Assembly: GCA_946482615.1 (NCBI GenBank)
Contig: CAMLSF010000056.1
Coordinates: 1-21,270 of the forward strand
Reading direction: 5' to 3'
Length of the DNA: 21,270 nt
From: an uncultured Chromatiaceae bacterium
GTDB taxonomy: Bacteria; Pseudomonadota; Gammaproteobacteria; Enterobacterales; Alteromonadaceae
Both the position numbers and the translations under genes were made by a program. A model generated the notes under the pieces. That model was not told the DNA's origin. It saw only the letters and a program-made list of their open reading frames with translations, and searched no databases. Positions 14,804 to 21,270 of this stretch are shown in pieces. How positions within the stretch are numbered: the first letter of the stretch is position 1; each line of letters opens with the position of its first letter.

Positions 14804-17800
14804 ATGTTATCGCAATTTTTTATCAAAAGACCTATTTTTGCCGCTGTGCTGTCGCTGCTGATTTTTATCGGCGGCGCCATAGCCGTCTGGCAACTCCCTA
14901 TTACAGAGTATCCTGAAGTCGTACCTCCGACCGTCGTAGTCACAGCCAACTATCCGGGTGCAAACCCTAAAGTGATAGCCGACACTGTGGCCTCACCTTT
15001 GGAGCAGGAAATTAACGGTGTGGAGAATATGTTGTACATGTCGTCTCAGGCAACCTCTGACGGCCGTATGACCTTAACCATCACTTTTGCTATAGGCACG
15101 GACGTCGACCGCGCGCAAACTCAGGTACAAAGCCGGGTTGACCGTGCCAGACCCCGTCTGCCGCAGGAAGTACAGCGTTTAGGTGTGGTGACTGAGAAGT
15201 CTTCACCTGACTTAACTATGGTGGTGCATTTAACCTCACCGGATGACAGATACGATATGTTGTATTTGTCGAACTATGCCGCACTGAACGTCAAAGACGA
15301 GTTAGCCCGTATTGAAGGTGTAGGTGCTGTACGTTTATTTGGTGCCAGCGAATACAGCTTACGTATCTGGCTGGACCCGAATAAAGTGTCAGCCGTTGGT
15401 TTATCACCAGCCCAGGTATTAGCTGCTATCCGTGAGCAAAACCAACAGGCCGCTGCCGGTTCTTTAGGTGCTCAGCCTGCAGGCGACAGCGATTTCCAGA
15501 TCCTGATCAATGTCAAAGGTCGTTTAACTACAGAGCAGGAATTTGCCGACATCATTGTCAAAGTCGGTGAAGACGGCGAAGTGACCCGGGTCCGTGATAT
15601 AGGCCGGGTGGAATTAGGCGCTCAGTCTTATGCGTTGCGTTCATTGCTGAACAACAAAGATGCTGTGGCTATTCCTATTTTCCAGGCCTCTGGCTCCAAT
15701 GCGATTCAGATCTCGGACGATGTCCGCGCTACTATGGCAGAGCTGGCAAAAGGTTTCCCTGAAGGTTTAACCTACGACATCGTCTACGACCCTACTGTAT
15801 TCGTGCGTGGTTCTATTGAAGCTGTAGTCAAAACCTTGCTGGAAGCTATCTTACTGGTGGTGCTGGTGGTGGTGTTATTCCTGCAAACCTGGCGTGCTTC
15901 TATTATTCCTTTAGTGGCTGTGCCTGTATCTCTGATTGGTACCTTTGCTTTTATGCATATGCTGGGCTTCTCATTAAACGCTTTATCTTTATTTGGTCTG
16001 GTATTGGCCATAGGTATAGTGGTGGATGACGCCATAGTGGTGGTTGAAAACGTCGAGCGGAATATTGCCGATGGTTTATCTCCTATGGCCGCCACGCAAA
16101 AAGCCATGAAGGAAGTGACAGGCCCTATAGTTGCGACCACTTTAGTCCTGGCTGCGGTCTTTATTCCTACGGCTTTTATGTCAGGTTTAACAGGCCAGTT
16201 TTATAAGCAGTTCGCGTTAACTATTACCATTTCAACCTTTATTTCAGCGCTGAACTCTTTGACCTTAAGCCCGGCTTTATCGGCTTTGTTGTTAAAACCT
16301 CATGGCGCCAAGCCTGATGCGTTAACCCGTGGCTTAAATAAAGCTTTTGGCAGCTGGTTATTTGATCCTTTTAACCGTCTGTTCAGCAAAGCGTCCAAAG
16401 GTTATGGCCTGATGGTGCGTAAAGTCATTCGTTTTGGTGGCATTATCGGCATTCTGTACATTGGCTTAGTTGGCTTAACTGCAGTGCAGTTCCAGCAAAC
16501 CCCTACAGGTTATGTGCCAGGTCAGGATAAACAGTACTTAGTGGCTTTTGCACAGTTACCGGACGCTTCGTCTTTAGACAGAACTGAAGCTGTGATTAAA
16601 GAAATGTCCCGTATTGCGGCTGAACATCCGGGTGTAGCGAACTCTATCTCCTTCCCTGGCTTGTCGATCAACGGTTTTACCAATAGCCCAAGCGCAGGCA
16701 TAGTTTTTGTGGGTCTGGAAGACTTCGATAAAAGAACCTCACCAGAATTATCAGGCAATGCCATAGCTGCAGCGTTAAATCAGAAGTTTGCCGGTATTCA
16801 GGACGCCTTTATTGCGATATTCCCGCCACCACCGGTTCAGGGTTTAGGCACTATAGGTGGCTTCCGTCTGCAAATTCAGGACAGAGCTAACTTAGGTTAT
16901 GAAGAACTGGCCGCTGTGACTATGCAAGTGATGCAAAAAGCCTGGGCTACGCCTGAACTGGCCGGTGTGTTCTCCAGCTATCAGGTGAATGTACCTCAGC
17001 TGGATTTAGAAGTAGACCGGACCAAAGCCAAACAACAAGGTGTGGATCTGGACGAAATATTCCAGACGCTGCAGGTCTATATGGGCTCGGCTTATGTCAA
17101 CGACTTCAACCAGTTTGGCCGGACTTATCAGGTGAATGTGCAGGCGGACGAACAATTCCGTCAGGATCCTGAGCAAATCCGTCAGCTCAAAGTTCGTAAT
17201 AACGCCGGTGAAATGATCCCGCTGGGTTCCTTCATTAACGTCAAACATTCAGCTGGCCCGGATCGGGTGATGCACTACAACGGTTACACCACAGCTGAAA
17301 TTAACGGTGGTCCTGCTGCGGGTTACAGTACAGGTGAAGCTCAGGCTGCTATTGAAAAAATTCTGGCTGAAACCTTACCTGTAGGCATGACCTACGAGTG
17401 GACTGAACTGACGTACCAGCAAATTCTGGCTGGTAATGCAGAACTGCTGATCTTCCCATTGGTGATCCTGCTGGTGTTTATGGTGTTGGCTGCTCAGTAC
17501 GAAAGCTTAACTTTACCACTGGCTATTATCCTGATTGTGCCTATGACCTTGTTGTCGGCCATGACAGGTGTCTGGATCTATGGTGGTGATAACAACATCT
17601 TTACCCAGATAGGCCTGATTGTTCTGGTGGGATTGGCAACCAAAAACGCTATTTTGATCGTCGAGTTTGCCAAAGAACTGCAAGACCACGGCATGAAGAC
17701 AATGGATGCCATTCTGGAAGCAGCCCGCTTACGTCTGCGTCCAATTTTAATGACCTCCATCGCCTTTATTATGGGTGTGGTGCCTATGGTGTTCTCGACA

Positions 17801-17992
17801 GGTGCAGGCGCGGAAATGCGTCAGGCCATGGGTGTAGCTGTGTTCGCAGGTATGATTGGCGTCACGATTTTTGGTCTGATTTTAACACCACTGTTTTATT
17901 ACGCTCTGGCCAAACGTCGTGATCGCCAACTGGCGCAAGGCGTGGCTACTGCAGGCCATACAACAGCCATTGAGGAGACTCATCATGCGTAA
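14804..17992 (+). CDS. mexF: RND multidrug efflux permease, MexF/HAE1 type
   Basis: A 1062-residue proton-driven drug exporter of the inner membrane. The N-terminus MLSQFFIKRPIFAAVLSLL is the first helix; two large periplasmic loops follow TM1 and TM7, giving the 12-TM RND layout. The proton relay is intact: Asp408-Asp409 in GIVVDDAIVVVENVER (TM4) and Lys947 in GLATKNAILIVEFAKE (TM10). The porter region ASPLEQEINGVENMLYMSS and VVHLTSPDDRYDMLYLSNYA closely resemble Pseudomonas MexF. Length equals the family norm. The Shine-Dalgarno AAGGA overlaps the mexE stop. Substrates of MexF pumps include chloramphenicol, quinolones and diphenyl ethers, but the specificity here is not established. The last 8 bases overlap the start of the channel gene. 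Confidence 0.97.
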   Translation: MLSQFFIKRPIFAAVLSLLIFIGGAIAVWQLPITEYPEVVPPTVVVTANYPGANPKVIADTVASPLEQEINGVENMLYMSSQATSDGRMTLTITFAIGTDVDRAQTQVQSRVDRARPRLPQEVQRLGVVTEKSSPDLTMVVHLTSPDDRYDMLYLSNYAALNVKDELARIEGVGAVRLFGASEYSLRIWLDPNKVSAVGLSPAQVLAAIREQNQQAAAGSLGAQPAGDSDFQILINVKGRLTTEQEFADIIVKVGEDGEVTRVRDIGRVELGAQSYALRSLLNNKDAVAIPIFQASGSNAIQISDDVRATMAELAKGFPEGLTYDIVYDPTVFVRGSIEAVVKTLLEAILLVVLVVVLFLQTWRASIIPLVAVPVSLIGTFAFMHMLGFSLNALSLFGLVLAIGIVVDDAIVVVENVERNIADGLSPMAATQKAMKEVTGPIVATTLVLAAVFIPTAFMSGLTGQFYKQFALTITISTFISALNSLTLSPALSALLLKPHGAKPDALTRGLNKAFGSWLFDPFNRLFSKASKGYGLMVRKVIRFGGIIGILYIGLVGLTAVQFQQTPTGYVPGQDKQYLVAFAQLPDASSLDRTEAVIKEMSRIAAEHPGVANSISFPGLSINGFTNSPSAGIVFVGLEDFDKRTSPELSGNAIAAALNQKFAGIQDAFIAIFPPPPVQGLGTIGGFRLQIQDRANLGYEELAAVTMQVMQKAWATPELAGVFSSYQVNVPQLDLEVDRTKAKQQGVDLDEIFQTLQVYMGSAYVNDFNQFGRTYQVNVQADEQFRQDPEQIRQLKVRNNAGEMIPLGSFINVKHSAGPDRVMHYNGYTTAEINGGPAAGYSTGEAQAAIEKILAETLPVGMTYEWTELTYQQILAGNAELLIFPLVILLVFMVLAAQYESLTLPLAIILIVPMTLLSAMTGVWIYGGDNNIFTQIGLIVLVGLATKNAILIVEFAKELQDHGMKTMDAILEAARLRLRPILMTSIAFIMGVVPMVFSTGAGAEMRQAMGVAVFAGMIGVTIFGLILTPLFYYALAKRRDRQLAQGVATAGHTTAIEETHHA

Positions 17993-19433
17993 AACTCTTC
18001 GTTTAACGGCCATCAGTGTGGCCTTAGCCTCCCTGTTGTTTGGTTGTGCTTCGGTAGGTCCAAGCTATGCTGCCCCTGCCACAGCCAACCAGCTGCAACT
18101 GCCTGCTGAATATAAAGCAGCAGACAAAGCTCAAAGCTGGTGGCAGCAATTTAATGATCCGGTATTAAGCCAGCTGATTGAAAAAGCCTTGCTGAATAAC
18201 CAGACCTTAGCTGCGGCCGAAGCCAACGTAAAACGTGCTTATGCTGCTTTTGAAGACAGCGACAATGATTATCTGCCACGGGTGGATATCACCGCCAGTC
18301 AGCAAAACAATCAGGTGCCGGACAGTGCTGCGCAAAATGCAGGTCAAATTCAGCGTCAGGCCAACCTGGGTGGCGCTTTAAGTTGGGACCTGGATTTATT
18401 TGGCAAACTGCGCCGCGCCTCAGAAGCGGCCAATGCCAGAGCTCAGGGTGCTGAATTGGCCTGGCAGGAAGCCAAAGTGCAATTGTTAGCTCAGGTGGCC
18501 GCCAGTTATGGCGACTACCGTGGTGCTGAATTGCGTCTGACTGTGGCCGAACAAAACCTCGGCAATTTACGCCGCACTAAACAGATTATTCTGGCGCGTC
18601 GTGATGCAGGTGTAGCTTCAGATCTGGAAATCAGCCGTATCGATGCACAGATTTATCAGTTGCAAAGTGCGTTGCCACAGTACCAGTTTGCCAAAGCTCA
18701 GGCCAACGCCACTATAGCGGCTTTAGTAGCCCAGCCTGCAGAGCAGTTTGTGGTGGATACGAAAACACAAGCTTTGCCTGAACTGAATACTCCTGTGTCT
18801 TTTGCCAATCAGCATAACTACTTAAAGTTCAGAACTGATGTGGCAGTCGCCGAACGTGAACTGGCGGCCAGCACAGCAGATATTGGAGTAGCGACAGCAG
18901 AGCTTTACCCGGAGGTTTCGGTCAGTGGCTTTTTAGGTTTTATTTCCAGCCCGGGCCTGAGCCTGGGTTCACAAAACGAAGCCTGGAGCATAGCGCCCAG
19001 TTTACGCTGGCAAGCCACAGAGCTGAGCTCTATTCAGTCACGTATTCGTGGTGCAGAAGCGACGCAGCAAATGGCCTTTGCCCGCTTCCAGCAAACTGTG
19101 TTTGATGCACTGGCCCAGATGCAAAGCTCACTGCAAGGCTACAGAACCAGCCGTGAACAGCAGTTAAGTTCACGGCAACAGGTTGCAGCGACTGAACAGG
19201 CTGTGCAGTTAACCCGGGCTCAGTACGAAGCCGGCACCATTGAGTTTCTCGACTTACTGGACGCCGAGCGGGAATGGTTAGCGGCCCGGGATCAGCAAGC
19301 TGTGTTGTCCGCGCAGAGCTTCCAGCGTTTAGTCTCTATCTACCGCGCTTTTGCCGGTGGTATAGAACTGGAGCAGAGCAGCGCCTCTTTGGCTCAGACC
19401 CATACACCAACTATAACTGCCAACAGAAATTAA
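17985..19433 (+). CDS. oprN: Outer-membrane efflux channel lipoprotein (NodT/OprN type)
   Basis: A 482-residue TolC-like channel that completes the tripartite pump. The start is the ATG at 17985, with GAGGAG 7 nt upstream, rather than the earlier in-frame ATG at 17919 inside mexF. The lipobox LFGC ends at Cys21. QSWWQQFNDPVLSQLIEKAL (about 46-65) is the typical NodT N-terminal region, and two repeats of coiled-coil outer-membrane efflux domain follow (about 60-250 and 270-460). ERELAASTADIGVATAELYP (about 292-311) and DLLDAEREWLAARDQQAVLS (near 424-443) match the OprN subgroup. The 8-bp overlap with mexF implies translational coupling. A short tail follows the last helix. Strong terminator downstream. 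Confidence 0.94.
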   Translation: MRKTLRLTAISVALASLLFGCASVGPSYAAPATANQLQLPAEYKAADKAQSWWQQFNDPVLSQLIEKALLNNQTLAAAEANVKRAYAAFEDSDNDYLPRVDITASQQNNQVPDSAAQNAGQIQRQANLGGALSWDLDLFGKLRRASEAANARAQGAELAWQEAKVQLLAQVAASYGDYRGAELRLTVAEQNLGNLRRTKQIILARRDAGVASDLEISRIDAQIYQLQSALPQYQFAKAQANATIAALVAQPAEQFVVDTKTQALPELNTPVSFANQHNYLKFRTDVAVAERELAASTADIGVATAELYPEVSVSGFLGFISSPGLSLGSQNEAWSIAPSLRWQATELSSIQSRIRGAEATQQMAFARFQQTVFDALAQMQSSLQGYRTSREQQLSSRQQVAATEQAVQLTRAQYEAGTIEFLDLLDAEREWLAARDQQAVLSAQSFQRLVSIYRAFAGGIELEQSSASLAQTHTPTITANRN

Positions 19434-19480
19434 CAGTTATCGGATGTAAAGCTGATCCACAGCTTAACCACTCGACACAA

Positions 19481-19502
19481 GGTCAGAGTCCGGGCTCTGA
19501 CC
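19481..19502 (+). other. Perfect hairpin before the efflux terminator
   Basis: GGTCAGAG (19481-19488) pairs with CTCTGACC (19495-19502) around TCCGGG. There is no T-run. It precedes the true terminator by 14 nt and may protect the 3' end of the mexE-mexF-oprN mRNA. Confidence 0.55.
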
Positions 19503-19516
19503 TACTATCAACCTTT

Positions 19517-19558
19517 GGGCGTCCGGTTAGTCCCATTCCCAACGGACGCCCCTTTTTT
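19517..19558 (+). terminator. Rho-independent terminator of the efflux operon
   Basis: GGGCGTCCG (19517-19525) pairs with CGGACGCCC (19543-19551) around a 17-nt loop, with six T at 19553-19558. Confidence 0.92.
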
Positions 19559-19588
19559 CCCTCCATTTGTGCCAATCACCGCACACCT

Positions 19589-19607
19589 ATTGATAACCAT
19601 TCTTATC
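19589..19607. promoter_or_regulatory. Candidate Fur box upstream of the PepSY operon
   Basis: ATTGATAACCATTCTTATC agrees with the gammaproteobacterial Fur consensus (AATGATAATCATTCTCATT form) at about 15 of 19 positions. It lies 52 bp before the PepSY start, a usual place for iron-dependent repression. A clear -35/-10 pair was not resolved around it. Confidence 0.65.
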
Positions 19608-19659
19608 CGCATTATTATTGGCACCGTTTTCATAACTTATTCATAAGGCTGAATCTCCG

Positions 19660-20811
19660 GTGTTTAAACTCAAACAACGCTTCTGGTTTTTATTACACGG
19701 CTGGGTAGGTTTACCTGTCTGGTTAATTTTTTGCGCTGTGTGTTTAACGGGCACCATTGCGGTATTCAGCCATGAATTAACCTGGTTGACCAACCCGAAT
19801 TCCAGAGCAGAAAATCCGCAAAATCTGCCGGTAAAACCAGCCACCGAACTGATAGCGGCTGTCAAAGCTGAAGTGCCTGAAGCGGAAATTGGCACTGTGC
19901 TGGTGATGGAACCTTATCTGGTCAACGCCATTGTGTTTTCCACCGCCAAAGCCCCTTTTGGCATAGCTTATGTCAATCAGTACACAGGCGAAGTACAGGA
20001 GCTGAATTACGGCCTGAACTTTATTACCTTTATGCGCTCCTTGCATGGCTGGTTATTGTTCCCCTGGCACAGCAGTTACAGTGTGGGCTACTACCTGGTC
20101 AGTGGTATGGCCATACTGATGCTGGTGTCGCTAATCACAGGCTTAGTGATTTATAAAAACTTCTGGAAATCTTTTACCCAACCTAAAGTCCGGTTGAATC
20201 AGGGCCGTAAAACCCTGTTAACTGATTTACACCGTTTAGCTGGTGTCTGGTCGATTTGGTTTTTAGTGGTGATGAGTCTGACCGGGTTATGGTATCTGCT
20301 GCAGGCTATTTTATGGCACAACGACATTGAGTTTTATCATGAAACCAAAATTCTGACGGCGGCCGAAGTGCCTGCTGCGGGGCAAAAACAGACACCGCCT
20401 TATTCACTGCAAGATGCGCTGGTGATTGCCAAACAGACATTGCCAGAGTTACAACCGGCCTACATTATGATGCCGGAACACAACAGGGATTTGTATCGTA
20501 TTTCAGGTTCAGGCGATTCGATATTTTTTGATCAGTATTCCTATTCTGTGGCCGTTAATCCGTGGACTGGCGCAGTCACAGATGTGCACACACCAGCTCA
20601 GATGGATGGCCTTGAAGTGCTGAGCCATATAGCGGATCCACTGCATTACGGTACTTTAGGTGGGATCTGGACCAAAATTATCTGGTTCCTGTTTGGTTTA
20701 TTGTTATCCGGCATGTCGATCACAGGTTTTATGATTTGGGGCAGCCGCACTGTCAAAGCTGCCCGCGCCGAACCTGCAGTCCATTACAGCACTACAGAGG
20801 TAAATTCCTGA
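19660..20811 (+). CDS. PepSY-domain membrane protein, ferric-reductase-like
   Basis: A 383-residue inner-membrane protein with four hydrophobic helices at about 15-37, 143-165, 197-219 and 339-361, enclosing two periplasmic PepSY-type regions (YVNQYTGEVQELNYG about 104-118; VNPWTGAVTDVHTPAQ about 299-314). Conserved histidines sit at helix edges: His13 (LHGWVG), His129 and His137 (LHGWLLFPWH), His191 (LHRLAGVW) and His329 (DPLHYGTLGG). This is the pattern of PepSY-TM proteins such as FoxB, which bind heme and reduce ferric siderophores in the periplasm. The start is GTG, with AAGG (19645-19648) 11 nt upstream. The Fur box in front fits an iron role. The stop overlaps the next start (TGATG). 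Family secure, reductase role inferred. Confidence 0.88.
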   Translation: MFKLKQRFWFLLHGWVGLPVWLIFCAVCLTGTIAVFSHELTWLTNPNSRAENPQNLPVKPATELIAAVKAEVPEAEIGTVLVMEPYLVNAIVFSTAKAPFGIAYVNQYTGEVQELNYGLNFITFMRSLHGWLLFPWHSSYSVGYYLVSGMAILMLVSLITGLVIYKNFWKSFTQPKVRLNQGRKTLLTDLHRLAGVWSIWFLVVMSLTGLWYLLQAILWHNDIEFYHETKILTAAEVPAAGQKQTPPYSLQDALVIAKQTLPELQPAYIMMPEHNRDLYRISGSGDSIFFDQYSYSVAVNPWTGAVTDVHTPAQMDGLEVLSHIADPLHYGTLGGIWTKIIWFLFGLLLSGMSITGFMIWGSRTVKAARAEPAVHYSTTEVNS

Positions 20812-21269
20812 TGGCACAACGTTCAGACAACTGGTGGCAACGTAATAAATTTAAACTCAATGGTCTGGTGTTAATTTTACCTTTCTGGTTTTTGTATCAA
20901 GCGATGAATCCGGTGTTTCCACCTTCATGGCCAACACAAAAAATCGGTGCTTTTGAAGTGACTCCTACACCATTAACCAACGATGCGCCTTATCAGCATC
21001 ATGGCGAATGGGTGAAAGATTTTAGTCTGCAATTTTGTGAAGGTTGTGTTGGCAATATCCGTCAGGCCTATATGGCGATAGCGACAGAACAACCTGCCAT
21101 CGAAGACTTCGCCCAGGCTGATCTGAGCATTTTGCACGGTAGCTCTTTTGCCCAGCATGTGCACGCTAAGGCAACAGCACAACCTAAAGCCGGCGATAAA
21201 GTCTGGTTATTGATTGAAGACTGGCAAGGGCAGCTGCATGTCGGCTCCTGGGACTGGCCGCAGTCTTAA
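20811..21269 (+). CDS. Uncharacterised membrane-anchored CxxC protein coupled to PepSY gene
   Basis: A 152-residue protein that I do not recognise by function. A short basic N-terminus leads into one hydrophobic helix (about 18-32, LVLILPFWFLYQ), suggesting an uncleaved anchor with the rest in the periplasm. The soluble part holds a CxxC motif (Cys76, Cys79 in FCEGCVGNIRQAY), a His pair (63-64), and HVH (116-118), followed by a beta-rich C-terminus ending WDWPQS. These residues could bind metal or exchange disulfides, but this is inference. The ATG at 20811 overlaps the PepSY stop by one base and is favoured over the upstream in-frame ATG at 20736, which lies inside the PepSY gene; GAGG is about 11 nt upstream. 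Co-transcription with the PepSY reductase under Fur control suggests an accessory part in iron or copper handling. The gene is complete, ending one base before the window edge. Confidence 0.8.
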   Translation: MAQRSDNWWQRNKFKLNGLVLILPFWFLYQAMNPVFPPSWPTQKIGAFEVTPTPLTNDAPYQHHGEWVKDFSLQFCEGCVGNIRQAYMAIATEQPAIEDFAQADLSILHGSSFAQHVHAKATAQPKAGDKVWLLIEDWQGQLHVGSWDWPQS

Positions 21270-21270
21270 T

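Noticed and set aside
15784..16140. 118-codon minus-strand ORF within mexF
   Set aside because: Antisense to the TM4 region of an intact RND permease; low-complexity Ser/Thr composition and no ribosome site.
17919..17984. Earlier start for the outer-membrane channel gene
   Set aside because: It would add 22 residues before a perfect lipoprotein signal peptide; the ATG at 17985 has GAGGAG at 7 nt.
20736..20810. Earlier start for the CxxC protein
   Set aside because: It lies inside the PepSY gene and adds a Cys-rich out-of-frame reading; the ATG at 20811 overlaps the PepSY stop in the usual coupled manner.

Overview
The window reads as chromosomal DNA of a free-living Gram-negative gammaproteobacterium, most like the Alteromonadales/Rheinheimera group. 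That placement is inference from protein style: two large TonB-dependent receptors, a general porin, SoxR, a MexEF-OprN-type pump and a PepSY reductase. No rRNA, tRNA, CRISPR array, transposase or phage gene was seen. Coding density is high and most ends are marked by strong intrinsic terminators.

Layout. 92-2743 (+) is a TonB-dependent receptor closed by a strong terminator. 2901-3608 (+) is a glutathione S-transferase whose 3' end overlaps that of soxR (3569-4051, -). From the soxR upstream region a textbook MerR-type promoter with a SoxR box drives a small NTF2/SnoaL-like protein (4122-4532, +), which shares its stop codon region with an orphan periplasmic solute-binding protein (4529-5266, -). 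5388-5546 holds a terminator and a 128-bp ERIC-like palindrome that form the 3' untranslated region of a porin (5555-6460, -). The porin has a tandem Pho box and a long structured 5' leader. Upstream of it, in the same direction, lies a phosphoethanolamine transferase of the EptA/CptA type (6676-8406, -). A second TonB-dependent receptor (8745-11342, +) follows a 338-bp regulatory region containing a perfect 19-bp palindrome. It is convergent with a PAS-GGDEF diguanylate cyclase (11378-12310, -).

12444-19433 is an RND efflux locus: a TetR repressor (-) faces mexE, mexF and oprN homologues (+) across a 464-bp spacer with three matching operators, two of them bracketing a good sigma-70 promoter. 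The same spacer contains an unexplained plus-strand terminator. The final operon (19660-21269, +) has a candidate Fur box in front of a PepSY membrane protein of the heme-containing ferric reductase type and a small overlapping gene for an uncharacterised membrane-anchored CxxC protein.

Taken together, the window is an envelope and stress-response neighbourhood: nutrient receptors and porin at the outer membrane, lipid A/core modification, efflux, and local regulation by SoxR (redox), PhoB (phosphate), TetR (efflux substrates) and Fur (iron), all readable from sites in the DNA. No clearly new multi-gene system was found. The least explained items are the CxxC protein beside the PepSY reductase, the SoxR-controlled NTF2-like gene, and the orphan terminator in the efflux spacer.
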